This document shows, one piece after another, positions 16,289 through 25,387 of a DNA stretch of 64,000 nucleotides. The first letter of the stretch is position 1. Each line of letters opens with the position of its first letter. Source of the stretch: Idiomarina sp. (GTDB lineage Bacteria > Pseudomonadota > Gammaproteobacteria > Enterobacterales > Alteromonadaceae). The notes beneath the pieces are model-generated. The model made no database searches. It worked only from the letters and a program-made list of their open reading frames with translations, and was not told the origin of the DNA. The translations under genes and the position numbers were made by a program. The stretch lies in the NCBI GenBank assembly GCA_022565355.1, contig JAIUMU010000001.1, positions 248,001 to 312,000 of the forward strand. The letters are read 5' to 3'.

Positions 16289-18355
16289 ATGCGTAAAATT
16301 TCATCCTTGGCATTCGGCGTGGCTATGGCGCTAGGTTTAGCGGCTTGTTCGGAAGCACCGCAAACAAACCAATCTTCATCTGCCGCAGAGCAGCAAGTTG
16401 AGCAACAGCTAAGTTCAGGCGTATCGCTCAACAACTTGGAAACCAGCGTACGGCCACAAGATAACTTTTTTCGCTATGTAAATGGCCAATGGTTAGAGCG
16501 CACTGAAATTCCAAGTGATAGAGCTCGTTGGGGAAGTTTTGATGAGTTGCGCGAACGCGCTGAAGAGCAGGTACTTGCAATCGTACTTGCTGCCGCCGAA
16601 ACATCGGGTGAAGCAAATTCGAATGTACAAAAGATTGGTGATTTATTTCGTTCGTACATGAACGAAGATCGTGTTGAAGAGCTGGGTATTTCCCCATTAG
16701 CAGCAGATTTCGAGCGTATTGCTAGCTTGCAAACCCATGCCGATTTGGCCGAATTTTGGGGTTACAATCAGCGCTATCGCGCAGCCACGCCGGTGAGTTT
16801 AGGTGTAGGCCAAGATCAAATGAACTCAGAAGAACACATCACCAGCATTAGCCAATCTGGTTTAGGTTTGCCTGATCGTGATTATTACTTAGCAGATGAT
16901 GAACGCAACCAAACCTTACGTGGCCAATATGTAGAATTTATTGAGCGCTTATGGAACGCAGCTGAGTGGGATAATGCCAGCGAAGCCGCCGTTACTATTT
17001 TAGACATCGAAACCAAGATTGCGGCCGCTCATTGGAGCAGAATTCAGAATCGTGATCGCGTAGCTTCATACAACAAAATGAGCGTTGCTGAGTTACAAGA
17101 ATTGGCGCCGGAGTTTAATTGGAGTGCCTTACTTAGTGCTGCGGATTTAGAAGTGGATGAATTAGTAGTTCGCCAACCGGATTACATGCAGGCATTTGCA
17201 AAAATGCAGGCTGAGATATCGCTGGCGGATTGGCAAACATATTTGCAGTTCCATACTTTACGCAGCGCGGCAGGCATTTTAAGTAGCGAATTTGCGGAAG
17301 CTAGCTTTGATTTTTATGGCCGCGTATTGCAAGGGTTACAAGAAGAACGCTCGCGGGAACGCCGGGCGGTAAGCACTGTAGAAAGCTTACTTGGATTCAT
17401 GGTGGGTGAGGAATATGTAGCAGAGCACTTTCAAGCCGAATCGAAAGAACGTATGGCAGAAATGGTAGATAACATCCTCGTTGCATTTGGCGAAGCGATT
17501 GATGATCTGGAATGGATGACCGACGCTACCAAAGCTGAAGCACACGCAAAATTAGCTACTTTTACCACAAAAATTGGGTATCCCGATAAATGGCGCGATT
17601 ATGAGTGCCTTACCATTGAAGCAGATGATTTGTTTGGCAATATGCGCCGTTCAGCCAATTGTGAATATGAGCGCATGCTGGCGCGTTTAGGCGCTGAAGT
17701 AGACCCATACGATTGGGGCATGACACCGCAAACCGTGAACGCGTATTACCGCTCAACGATGAACGAGATCGTGTTTCCAGCGGCTATTTTGCAGCCACCA
17801 TTTTTTGATGTGAACGCTGATGATGCCATTAACTATGGCGCGATTGGCGCAGTAATTGGCCATGAAATTACCCATGGTTTCGATGATCAAGGGCGTCGTT
17901 CGGATGGTTCTGGCAATCTACGGGATTGGTGGAGTGAAGTGGATGAAGAACAATTCCGTGAGCGAGCGCAATTGATGATTGAGCAATTCAGTGCGTTTAA
18001 TCCAATTGATGATTTGCATCTTCAAGGTGCATTGAGCTTGGGCGAGAATATTGCCGATTTAGGTGGCCTGAACGTAGCGTTGCGCGGTTACCGTAATTCG
18101 CTAAATGGTGAAGAAGGGCCAGTAATTGACGGTTACACAGCTGAACAGCGCTTTTTTATTGGTTGGGGACAAATTTGGCGTATCAAATTCCGTGATGAAG
18201 CGTTGCGTCGCCAAGTTGTAGTGGGCCCGCATTCGCCAGGTAAATATCGTGTTCTTGGGCCACTTTCGAATATGCCCGAGTTCTATGAAGCATTTGATGT
18301 GCAGCCAGGCGACCCAATGTACCGGGATGACGATGTGCGCGTGAAAATTTGGTAA
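16289..18355 (+). CDS. M13 family (neprilysin/PepO-like) zinc metallopeptidase lipoprotein
   Basis: 688 residues from ATG 16289. An upstream in-frame ATG at 16247 would bury the signal peptide. The N-terminus ends in LAAC, so this is a lipoprotein exposed to the periplasm or surface. The M13 signatures are clear: NAYY ... NEIVFPAAILQPPFF substrate-binding region, HEITH at 525-529 (two His ligands and the catalytic Glu), and ENIADLGGL with the third zinc ligand. The C-terminus ends in IW, matching the family's conserved C(R/K)(V)W end without the Cys. PepO-type enzymes cut peptides of up to about 40 residues, so it fits the peptide-degrading set in this window. ltaE begins 21 bases later. Confidence 0.95.
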   Translation: MRKISSLAFGVAMALGLAACSEAPQTNQSSSAAEQQVEQQLSSGVSLNNLETSVRPQDNFFRYVNGQWLERTEIPSDRARWGSFDELRERAEEQVLAIVLAAAETSGEANSNVQKIGDLFRSYMNEDRVEELGISPLAADFERIASLQTHADLAEFWGYNQRYRAATPVSLGVGQDQMNSEEHITSISQSGLGLPDRDYYLADDERNQTLRGQYVEFIERLWNAAEWDNASEAAVTILDIETKIAAAHWSRIQNRDRVASYNKMSVAELQELAPEFNWSALLSAADLEVDELVVRQPDYMQAFAKMQAEISLADWQTYLQFHTLRSAAGILSSEFAEASFDFYGRVLQGLQEERSRERRAVSTVESLLGFMVGEEYVAEHFQAESKERMAEMVDNILVAFGEAIDDLEWMTDATKAEAHAKLATFTTKIGYPDKWRDYECLTIEADDLFGNMRRSANCEYERMLARLGAEVDPYDWGMTPQTVNAYYRSTMNEIVFPAAILQPPFFDVNADDAINYGAIGAVIGHEITHGFDDQGRRSDGSGNLRDWWSEVDEEQFRERAQLMIEQFSAFNPIDDLHLQGALSLGENIADLGGLNVALRGYRNSLNGEEGPVIDGYTAEQRFFIGWGQIWRIKFRDEALRRQVVVGPHSPGKYRVLGPLSNMPEFYEAFDVQPGDPMYRDDDVRVKIW

Positions 18356-18376
18356 GCCTTAAGTTGGATAAAAACA

Positions 18377-19411
18377 GTGACCACGATTGATTTACGCAGT
18401 GATACGGTAACTCAGCCATCAGCCGCCATGCGCGCGGCTATGGCTGCGGCTGCTACCGGCGATGATGTGTATGGTGAAGATCCTTCCGTAAACGCGCTAG
18501 AAGCTCGGGTTGCGGCGTTATTTGGCAAACAAGCAGCGCTATTGTGTACGAGTGGTACGCAAAGTAATTTATTAGCGCTGCTGAGCCAGTGCCAACGTGG
18601 CGAAGAATATCTAGTGGGTGAGGAGTATCACACTTATCGCTATGAGGCCGGAGGCGCAGCAGTGCTCGGTGGTATTGTGCCACAAACAGTGCCCGTGCTA
18701 AGTGATGGTTCGCTCGATTTAGCGGTGTTAGCAACAAAAGTGAAAGCTGATGATCCCCATTTTCCAATTACACGCCTATTAGCGTTGGAAAATACCCATA
18801 CAGGGAAAGTGATACCGGCAGAGTTTTTTACTGCGGCGCGAGAATTCGCGAACACCCATGGTTTACGTTTGCACCTAGATGGCGCGCGGCTTTTTAACGC
18901 TCATATTGCAACAGAGCAACCATTGGTTGCAATGGCGGCCCCATTTGATAGCGTGTCTGTGTGTTTATCGAAGGGCTTGGGCGCGCCAATTGGTTCTATG
19001 CTTGTGGCCGATGCAAACACAGTGCGTATCGCACGGCGCTGGCGGAAAATGTTGGGTGGCGGTATGCGCCAAGCTGGAATTGTGGCTGCAGGAATAGATT
19101 ATGCGCTCGATCACAATATTCAGCGGTTAGCAGATGATCACCAATGTGCAATTAAATTAGCGAATGCATTGCAAGCTGGCTTTACCGCGCAAGGTACGAG
19201 CACCGTTACCGTGCAAACACCACAAACCAATATGGTGTATCTCGATTTCAGCAGTGCTGAAGTTGCCGCAACGGTGGCGAAACGCTGCAAAGAGCAGGGT
19301 ATTTTGGTGCCGAGCAGTAAGCGCATGCGCCTAGTTACTCACCTTGATGTTCCCGCAAGCGTTATTCATCGTGTTGCGGAGGTTATTGTGGCAGCCACTG
19401 CCAGCGGTTAG
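18377..19411 (+). CDS. ltaE: low-specificity L-threonine aldolase
   Basis: LtaE is a PLP enzyme that splits L-threonine or L-allo-threonine to glycine and acetaldehyde in the cytoplasm. The 344-residue length is close to E. coli LtaE (333). DLRSDTVTQP opens the protein as in the family; HLDGARLFNA carries the Asp that pairs with the PLP nitrogen; Lys199 in SKGLGAPIGS binds PLP. The start is GTG 18377 with GGAT seven bases upstream. It follows the M13 peptidase closely on the same strand, and both serve amino-acid use. The terminator at 19464-19491 lies downstream. Confidence 0.94.
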   Translation: MTTIDLRSDTVTQPSAAMRAAMAAAATGDDVYGEDPSVNALEARVAALFGKQAALLCTSGTQSNLLALLSQCQRGEEYLVGEEYHTYRYEAGGAAVLGGIVPQTVPVLSDGSLDLAVLATKVKADDPHFPITRLLALENTHTGKVIPAEFFTAAREFANTHGLRLHLDGARLFNAHIATEQPLVAMAAPFDSVSVCLSKGLGAPIGSMLVADANTVRIARRWRKMLGGGMRQAGIVAAGIDYALDHNIQRLADDHQCAIKLANALQAGFTAQGTSTVTVQTPQTNMVYLDFSSAEVAATVAKRCKEQGILVPSSKRMRLVTHLDVPASVIHRVAEVIVAATASG

Positions 19412-19463
19412 TTACTTTCGATTATCGGCTTGGGTGAGCTTTCTGAGCCAAGTTTCGGACACA

Positions 19464-19491
19464 AAAAAACCTGCGTAAAAGCAGGTTTTTT
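19464..19491. terminator. bidirectional terminator between ltaE and tRNA-Pro
   Basis: AACCTGC and GCAGGTT pair around a six-base loop, flanked by six A on the left and six T on the right. It can stop ltaE transcripts moving right and the tRNA-Pro transcript moving left, whose CCA end lies only three bases away. Confidence 0.9.
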
Positions 19492-19493
19492 AT

Positions 19494-19570
19494 TGGTCGG
19501 CGTGAGAGGATTTGAACCTCCGACCCCTGACACCCCATGACAGTGCGCTACCAAGCTGCGCCACACGCCG
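19494..19570 (-). tRNA. tRNA-Pro (anticodon GGG)
   Basis: 77 bases with an encoded CCA. Acceptor stem CGGCGTG pairs with CACGCCG; D loop AGCTTGGTAGCGC and T arm GGTTCAAATCC are canonical. The anticodon loop ATGGGGT gives GGG, reading CCC (and CCU) codons. The anticodon stem CTGTC/GTCAG carries a T-T mismatch at positions 30-40. As I recall, E. coli proL has the same mismatch, so this is a conserved trait of tRNA-Pro(GGG) rather than decay. Confidence 0.97.
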
Positions 19571-19582
19571 ACCGAGCCCCGT

Positions 19583-19610
19583 ATGTTACCTCTCACCACG
19601 TAAATGGCAA
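19583..19610 (-). promoter_or_regulatory. candidate sigma-70 promoter of tRNA-Pro
   Basis: Read on the minus strand, TTGCCA and TAACAT are separated by 16 bases, and the -10 ends 12 bases before the mature tRNA. A GC-rich stretch follows, as in stringently controlled stable-RNA promoters. It was recognised by eye. Confidence 0.45.
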
Positions 19611-19779
19611 GTATTAATCGATGTTTTAAGTATAGTTGCCGATTAATTAAGCAAAGCGATGCTGCTGTTTGTTAACTTTTGTAACAATTTAATGCAGTGG
19701 GCGTTTGATTTTGATGCTAGTTTTGTAATCTTGTTTCTTGCAACCTTAAAAATAACTACAAAATAATCAGGGCAATGAT

Positions 19780-21771
19780 ATGAGAATAACAACAATTATA
19801 TTTGCGGCAATGATAGGCGTGAATTGGGCGGGAGCCTACGCCAATACTGAAGAACAACCCATTACACTCGAGGAATATGCGCGTAACGCGCAGTTTATCG
19901 ATGTGAAGATTTCTCCTCAGGCTAAATATTTAGCCGCTACCAGCCGCAATGAAAATGGCTCGGTTCGTTTAACTGTTTTAGACATTAATTCTCGTGCTGT
20001 TTTATCGGCAACTGAACTTCGCGGCAATGAATCTGTGAACAGTTTTAATTGGGTTAGTGATGATCGCTTGGTAATGTCATTGGCTCGTGAGTTTGGCCCG
20101 CTAGAAATGGCGGTGCCTACTGGTGAGTGGTTTGCGATGGATGCAGATGGTAGCCGCCGCGTAATGTTAACTGGCCCTCGTTCTCGGGATGGCGAGTGGG
20201 TGGCAGCAGATGTAATTGATTGGCTACCCGATAGACCCAATGAGGTATTGATTTCAACTTACTCATATTCTGCTCGTGAACCATGGTTGGATATCTCGCG
20301 CATGCGCGTTGATTCTGGGCGAAAACGCAGTGAAGGGCGTGTGCCAATTCGTGCCCAACGTGGTGTGCCACCTCGGCTGCTTACTGATTCAAAAGGCGAT
20401 CCAGCTGTTGCTGTGGGGTTAGATCCGAGTAATACAGATGACGTTATTATTATTGTTCGCGAACCAGGCCGTAGAGGAAATTGGCGGGAAATTGCTAGAT
20501 ACCCGGTTCTTGATGGTGGATTTACGCCACTGGCATTCGCTGGTAATGATAGTTTAGTTGTAGGCCTAAGTGATACTAATTCGGATACTCGCGGGGTTGC
20601 GCTACTCGATTTAGAAAGTGGCGATGAGGAATTGATCGCGTTGCATCCCGACACCCATGTGGTGCCAATTATGTCATTCAAAGAAGGCCGAAGCGATGAA
20701 GTGATTGGCGTGAGTTATGAATATGAAACAATATCTGCTTTATTCTTTGAAGACGTTACCGATCGTGATTTTGCCGCGGTAGTGCAAAGTTTACATGCTA
20801 CATTCCCAGACCGCCAAGTAGGGGTGCGTTCCGCCACTGATGATGGCAACTTGATGGTAATCTCAGTAAGAAACGCAAATCATCCTCCTGAGTTTTTCTT
20901 ATTTGATCGGAAAAACACTCAGCTATCAAATCTAGCACAAGCATTACCATGGTTGAATCGGGATAGTTTGCCGCAAACGCGAAGCGTGGTATATGAAAGC
21001 CGTGATGGCTTAACAATTCAAGGGTTACTCACATTGCCGCGCGACAAAGAGGCGAAGGACTTGCCGCTAATTATGTTACCTCACGGTGGTCCACACGGGG
21101 TTCGCGATAGCATTGCGGATATCGATCGCGATGCCAAAGTGCTTGCGCAACATGGTTATGCAGTACTGCAGCCGAATTTCCGCGGTTCCGGCGGATTTGG
21201 CCGTAAATTCGAAGAGGCTGGCCATAAAGCTTGGGGAACCGACATGATCAACGATATGACCGATGGGGTAATGTACCTTGTTGAGCAGGGCATCGTTGAT
21301 AAAGATCGTGTATGTGCGTATGGGGCTTCGTATGGAGGCTACGCCGCATTAATGAGTGCTGTGCGTGAACCTGATTTATATAAGTGCACTGTGGGCTTTG
21401 TTGGCGTGTTTGATTTGAATTTAATGCTAACAGAAGGCGATATACCTACGCGGCAATCTGGGCGAGAATATTTGGCTCGGGTTCTGCCAGGCACAGAGGA
21501 AGAGAGAAACGCGCAATCACCTGTGCATAACTTGGATCAACTCAAAGCACCCGTATTTTTGATTCATGGTGCAGAGGATGTTCGGGTACCTCTTATTCAG
21601 GCGGAGCGTTTACGTGACGCGCTTGAGGAACGAAACCATTCATTGGAATGGATGGTTAAAGAAGATGAAGGGCACGGTTTTTATAAACCTGAACATAATG
21701 TGGAGAGATGGCAGCGTATGTTACGTTTCTTCGACCGCTATATTGGTAGTGAATATCAAGCAGCTGAATAG
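19780..21771 (+). CDS. secreted S9 family prolyl oligopeptidase-like peptidase
   Basis: A second S9 peptidase, 663 residues, not a close copy of the one at 5244. It has a signal peptide (Ala-Tyr-Ala-Asn at about 19-22), a propeller-like N-terminal domain, and a C-terminal alpha/beta-hydrolase domain from about residue 400. The nucleophile is Ser517 in GASYGG; HGAED supplies the Asp and DEGHGF the His. The LPHGGPHG segment forms the oxyanion region. It stands alone, with its own upstream A+T-rich region (19620-19779) after the tRNA and a strong terminator behind it. The likely role is cleaving dipeptides or acylated residues from peptides in the periplasm. Confidence 0.93.
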   Translation: MRITTIIFAAMIGVNWAGAYANTEEQPITLEEYARNAQFIDVKISPQAKYLAATSRNENGSVRLTVLDINSRAVLSATELRGNESVNSFNWVSDDRLVMSLAREFGPLEMAVPTGEWFAMDADGSRRVMLTGPRSRDGEWVAADVIDWLPDRPNEVLISTYSYSAREPWLDISRMRVDSGRKRSEGRVPIRAQRGVPPRLLTDSKGDPAVAVGLDPSNTDDVIIIVREPGRRGNWREIARYPVLDGGFTPLAFAGNDSLVVGLSDTNSDTRGVALLDLESGDEELIALHPDTHVVPIMSFKEGRSDEVIGVSYEYETISALFFEDVTDRDFAAVVQSLHATFPDRQVGVRSATDDGNLMVISVRNANHPPEFFLFDRKNTQLSNLAQALPWLNRDSLPQTRSVVYESRDGLTIQGLLTLPRDKEAKDLPLIMLPHGGPHGVRDSIADIDRDAKVLAQHGYAVLQPNFRGSGGFGRKFEEAGHKAWGTDMINDMTDGVMYLVEQGIVDKDRVCAYGASYGGYAALMSAVREPDLYKCTVGFVGVFDLNLMLTEGDIPTRQSGREYLARVLPGTEEERNAQSPVHNLDQLKAPVFLIHGAEDVRVPLIQAERLRDALEERNHSLEWMVKEDEGHGFYKPEHNVERWQRMLRFFDRYIGSEYQAAE

Positions 21772-21787
21772 GGTTACTAAAGCCAAT

Positions 21788-21815
21788 AAAAAAAGCAGGG
21801 AAACCTGCTTTTTTT
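21788..21815. terminator. bidirectional terminator between the S9 peptidase and yejM
   Basis: GCAGG/CCTGC stem with a GAAA tetraloop, seven A before and seven T after. It lies between the ends of two convergent genes and serves both. Confidence 0.92.
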
Positions 21816-21847
21816 ATTGCTGCTATGAAATCAAGAGCTAACACTCG

Positions 21848-23446
21848 TTAACCACCAAAGCGCTGCAGTTCCCGCAAACTATTAATGAATACTGGCGTGG
21901 GTGGCACTGCGCCGGGCATGAGTTCGCCATCTACGGAAAACAGCTGCATTTCACCATTTTGATCGATTACGGTAGTTTGGTTTGCTTCGAATATATATAA
22001 ATACGGCTTAATACTCAGTACCCGCGGAAATTCGCGCGTATGTTCTTGTAGGTTTATACCATTTGTAAAACTACGAAAATCATCGGCACAATTCATGTAG
22101 CTACCTAGTGCCGTGGGCATAATATCTTCTAGCGCAGATAACGCCCGCGGTACGAGAACCATGTTCATACTCAGCAGAGGCACTTGTAGATGTTCTACTT
22201 GTGGCACTAGAGCGTTATTAGGCCCTGAATTCGCAACTAAACCAGTGATGATTACGCGTTGGTTGTTGGGTACGTTTTGTAGGTAGGTAATGGCACTATC
22301 GATATCACTTTCTGCCGCAAAAATAATCTGTAAGTTATTGCCGTGCAAACGCGATGGTTGCCATGCTTGTACTTTGCTTTGCAGTGAATAAGGCAACTCG
22401 GATGAATCAAAATGCTCACTCGCAAAAAGGCTTGGCGTTACCGCGAAATCGCCTAAAACGTTAAAATAGGCTGGCTGTAGGTTCTGGTAACGAATGCTTT
22501 CGATATATACATCCGGAACACCAAACAGCAGGTTGTAACTCGCGTCCGATACACTGCGGTGGCCTAAGTGTTGCTGTGCGTGTTGGGTTAATGCAGGAAC
22601 TTCAGCGTTTAAACGCGCTAACGATTCAGCAGAGAGGGTGGTAAAGGTAATTACACTCACGCCGTGCTCAACCGATTCTTTGCTGCATAATAAGGGGCTT
22701 GTAGGATAGCGCACCGCAAGTTGTTGCGAGCCAGTAAGGCGATCATGGCTCGATTGGAAGCGTTCTACGGATATCCAACCATGGCGGGTCATCAAAGATT
22801 TTGCCGTGGTGGGGTAGGATGCTGGAAACAAATCATCTTGCTGAGTAATGGGTGAATACAGGGTAGCATCAGCCCAAATGTGGCTGCTGTGGCTGATAAT
22901 GAATGCCACGATAAATACCCCTGCAGAAATCTTGCCTATTCGTTTTGCTTGCAGTTGCGGGTGCCGCTTCCAGGTTAAATTTGCCAAGATGAGTTCTATA
23001 CCCAAGATCACTAAGAAACCGAGCATAAGCAGCAGTAACATAACAAAGCTGCCTCCAGCAAACCATTCTTCAGCATCTGTGGCTAACTGAGTAAGCGAAT
23101 AGGTATTTAAATGAAAACCATATTGGCGGAAGAACAGCGCATCCAAAATTAGCGCGAAAATACCTATCGACGCGATAATTGCTGCATAACCCCGAAGTAT
23201 ACGAGAGTAGGGTACGAGTAAGCAGAGTGGGAAAATAAGCACAATGAAAAACACAAACGGCAAAAATGCGAAATGGCCAAGCCAACTCACCATTAAGTAC
23301 CCAGCGGCAATGGATGTTTGTGCGGGTAACGCAGTTTCCAGATAAAACACACCGATTAGCAAACACAATATAATGTTCGCAAAAGTGAACCAATGTCCCC
23401 AGCTTACTAACTGAGCGATGCGATCCCGCTGTTTATATTTTCCCAT
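21848..23446 (-). CDS. yejM: YejM/PbgA-like inner membrane protein with degenerate hydrolase domain
   Basis: The N-terminal 190 residues match the DUF3413 domain of YejM (PbgA/LapC): a QRDRIAQLVSWGHWF opening, five membrane helices, and an ARFHLHLN-like segment (FRQYGFHLNTYS). In E. coli YejM senses lipopolysaccharide in the periplasmic leaflet and controls LpxC turnover through LapB and FtsH; the membrane part is essential and the periplasmic part is not. Here the periplasmic part is only about 330 residues (total 532, against 586 in E. coli), and the sulfatase/LtaS-type metal residues are gone: the usual LLDG strand reads ITFTTLS, and the SHGH motif reduces to VEHLQVPL. The start ATG 23446 lies 12 bases after yejL, an operon order shared with E. 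coli. Confidence 0.87.
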   Translation of the reverse strand: MGKYKQRDRIAQLVSWGHWFTFANIILCLLIGVFYLETALPAQTSIAAGYLMVSWLGHFAFLPFVFFIVLIFPLCLLVPYSRILRGYAAIIASIGIFALILDALFFRQYGFHLNTYSLTQLATDAEEWFAGGSFVMLLLLMLGFLVILGIELILANLTWKRHPQLQAKRIGKISAGVFIVAFIISHSSHIWADATLYSPITQQDDLFPASYPTTAKSLMTRHGWISVERFQSSHDRLTGSQQLAVRYPTSPLLCSKESVEHGVSVITFTTLSAESLARLNAEVPALTQHAQQHLGHRSVSDASYNLLFGVPDVYIESIRYQNLQPAYFNVLGDFAVTPSLFASEHFDSSELPYSLQSKVQAWQPSRLHGNNLQIIFAAESDIDSAITYLQNVPNNQRVIITGLVANSGPNNALVPQVEHLQVPLLSMNMVLVPRALSALEDIMPTALGSYMNCADDFRSFTNGINLQEHTREFPRVLSIKPYLYIFEANQTTVIDQNGEMQLFSVDGELMPGAVPPTPVFINSLRELQRFGG

Positions 23447-23458
23447 AGAGTATTTTTA

Positions 23459-23713
23459 TTATTGCTTCTTAGTTGGTTGCTGGGTGCTGTTTTGCCCAGC
23501 ATTCGCTACGGATTGTAGCAGAATTTCACCAAACTGACGGGCAATGCTGGCCCGCTTATCTTCTGCTACATGTTCTTGCAAAATGTGAGTTACTACATTG
23601 CCAAGTGTCATTAAGGCAAGATCGTTGGGTGATTTATCGTCAGCAAAAACTTGTAATATGTCATCAATTAACCGCTCTTGGCGGTCTTGGGCGTATTTTG
23701 AAACAATCGGCAT
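23459..23713 (-). CDS. yejL: YejL family protein (DUF1414)
   Basis: This is an 84-residue cytoplasmic protein of unknown function. The NDLALMTLGNVVTH segment is the YejL family core. I set the start at ATG 23713 (MPIVSKY), which has CCGGAG upstream and matches the family length of about 75; the frame is open further upstream but into the divergent promoter. It is the first gene of a yejL-yejM pair and is divergent from yejK, the same arrangement as E. coli. Confidence 0.9.
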   Translation of the reverse strand: MPIVSKYAQDRQERLIDDILQVFADDKSPNDLALMTLGNVVTHILQEHVAEDKRASIARQFGEILLQSVANAGQNSTQQPTKKQ

Positions 23714-23786
23714 GATGAACACTCCGGCTCCATGATAGAATAGCGTAAGTTTAACATAAATCAGATAGTTGCATAGCGAGAGAAGC

Positions 23787-24848
23787 ATGGCATTGAAAGT
23801 AAGCGCGAGTATTGTTCATCAAGTTTATCAAGATCCGCAGGGCGAGTTTGGTTTGCGGTTTTCTCCCGAAGCATTGCACAGCGAAGCCGAAGTAAGCGCC
23901 TTGCTTGCAGAACTCAGTGATGTGTACAACGCTAAACCTGGTAAAGGCTACGCTAGTTTCGTGTCTGCAGAAGATCCATTTTATGCCGCCGCGCGCGAAG
24001 CAGGAGAAACCATTCCAGAGCCTGAATTTCCGCAGTTGCTTACAGCTTGGTTGGCGAACGAGAATGATTTCGTGGCCTTTTCGCAGCAGGTAGCCAAACT
24101 ATTACAAGCGGAGCTCTCGCGGTATTCATTTGCCGAGCCGGGCTTTCTACTGTTAGCAGATTACCAACAAAATACCGATCGAATTCTGTTGGTAAGCTTT
24201 CTCCCTGTAAGAGATGGGGTAATGGTGCAGCCGGATTTAAGTGTGCACAAATCACCACAACTAGATGTTTCCAAAATTCAACTTGCAGCGCGCATCAACC
24301 TAACTGAGTTTCAAGCGCAAGCTGATGACCTTTACTACGTTTCCTTTATTAAGGGGCGCACGGGTCGGAAAACTGCCGAGTTTTTCCTCGATTTCTTGGG
24401 GTGTGCAGAACGAGTAAATTCGAAAGCCAGCACTAAACATCTAGTAGATACGGTTCAGGCGTTCGTTAAAGAAGCTGAATTATCGGATGACAATGCCAAT
24501 GACGTACGCAAAAGTGTGTATGAGTATTGTGGTGAGCAATGGCAGCAGGGCGAGCAAGTGCAATTTAATGAACTGGATCAGCGTTTACAAGATCAAGGCG
24601 CGCCTTCCATTAAGGCCTTTAGCCAAAACAAAGGTATGGATATTCCAGAAAGTTTCCCCGCTGATAAAACGAGTTTACGCCAATTAGTGAAGTTTCAAGG
24701 CCAAGGTGGCGGGCTAAGCGTAGGGTTTGATCAGAACATGTTGGGTAACCGAGTGAACTACGATGCGCAAACGGATACGCTTACCATTGTAGGAACTCCG
24801 CCGAATCTTCGAGATCAACTCCGTCGTTACTACGGAATGAACGATTAG
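23787..24848 (+). CDS. yejK: nucleoid-associated protein YejK (NdpA family)
   Basis: YejK/NdpA is a nucleoid-associated protein that has been reported to bind DNA and interact with topoisomerases. The 353-residue protein (start ATG 23787, GAGAG upstream) matches the family's usual 330-350. The segments SFIKGRTGRKTAEFF (E. coli has an FxxGxxGxKxxxxFxxF pattern) and CAERVNSKASTK are diagnostic. The C-terminal strand pattern DTLTIVGTPPNLRDQL is also typical. A terminator follows at 24863-24894. Only about 70 bases separate it from yejL, so the two share a divergent promoter region. Confidence 0.93.
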   Translation: MALKVSASIVHQVYQDPQGEFGLRFSPEALHSEAEVSALLAELSDVYNAKPGKGYASFVSAEDPFYAAAREAGETIPEPEFPQLLTAWLANENDFVAFSQQVAKLLQAELSRYSFAEPGFLLLADYQQNTDRILLVSFLPVRDGVMVQPDLSVHKSPQLDVSKIQLAARINLTEFQAQADDLYYVSFIKGRTGRKTAEFFLDFLGCAERVNSKASTKHLVDTVQAFVKEAELSDDNANDVRKSVYEYCGEQWQQGEQVQFNELDQRLQDQGAPSIKAFSQNKGMDIPESFPADKTSLRQLVKFQGQGGGLSVGFDQNMLGNRVNYDAQTDTLTIVGTPPNLRDQLRRYYGMND

Positions 24849-24862
24849 CGGAATGCTAAGTA

Positions 24863-24894
24863 AAAAGGGCCAACATTGTGGAGTTGGCCCTTTT
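24863..24894. terminator. bidirectional terminator between yejK and cspD
   Basis: GGGCCAAC at 24867-24874 pairs with GTTGGCCC at 24883-24890, flanked by A4 and T4. It is the only hairpin between the convergent genes yejK and cspD. Confidence 0.88.
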
Positions 24895-24926
24895 CGTTGA
24901 ACGTTCTGAAGATTAAAGAAGTGCAG

Positions 24927-25148
24927 TTATACTTTAGGTTCACCATTGTGAGGTACGATTTGCACCGCATGTAGGCCTTTCGGACCTTCTTCAAGTTCAA
25001 AATCGACCTCTTGGCCGGCTTTCAGGGTGCGGTACCCCTCCATTTGGATTGTGGAGTAGTGGGCAAAGATATCACCACTGCGATCTTCGGATTCGATAAA
25101 ACCAAAACCTTTGGAGTTATTGAACCATTTGACTTTACCGGTAGCCAT
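24927..25148 (-). CDS. cspD: CspD-like cold shock domain protein
   Basis: 73 residues forming a single cold-shock domain. KVKWFNNSKGFGFI contains RNP1 (KGFGFI) and DIFAHYS contains RNP2, the two RNA-binding motifs. The position next to clpS-clpA and divergent from it is the place of cspD in E. coli. CspD is a growth-phase-controlled inhibitor of DNA replication that binds single-stranded nucleic acid, although a general CspA-type role cannot be excluded. The start ATG 25148 has AAGGAAG upstream. A candidate promoter at 25267-25294 would give a leader of roughly 110 bases, as in cold-shock mRNAs that fold into temperature-responsive structures. Confidence 0.92.
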   Translation of the reverse strand: MATGKVKWFNNSKGFGFIESEDRSGDIFAHYSTIQMEGYRTLKAGQEVDFELEEGPKGLHAVQIVPHNGEPKV

Positions 25149-25266
25149 ACTTCTACTTCCTTCTTGCGTATAATGTGTTGTTGTAGTGTGTTTGAGCACG
25201 TGAGTAGTTATGATTTATTGTGCTCGGTGCTGCCCTTGAAAAGAAAAGTAAACAGCACCATGTGTT

Positions 25267-25294
25267 AATTTAGATAAGAGTAAAAAATAGTCAA
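25267..25294 (-). promoter_or_regulatory. candidate cspD promoter
   Basis: On the minus strand TTGACT is followed after 16 bases by TAAATT (four of six matches to TATAAT). The predicted transcript would start near base 25260 and carry a leader of about 110 bases before the cspD start codon. Confidence 0.35.
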
Positions 25295-25387
25295 GTATTG
25301 TTGAGATATTTTATTACATTTTTTTAACTAAATTTATCACATCAAACCTAACCGTATGTCAAAATTCTGGCTATATTTAAGGTGTAA

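Noticed and set aside
19494-19570. T-T mismatch in the anticodon stem of tRNA-Pro, which could mean a decayed gene.
   Set aside because: As recalled, E. coli tRNA-Pro(GGG) has the same mismatch, and all other stems are perfect.
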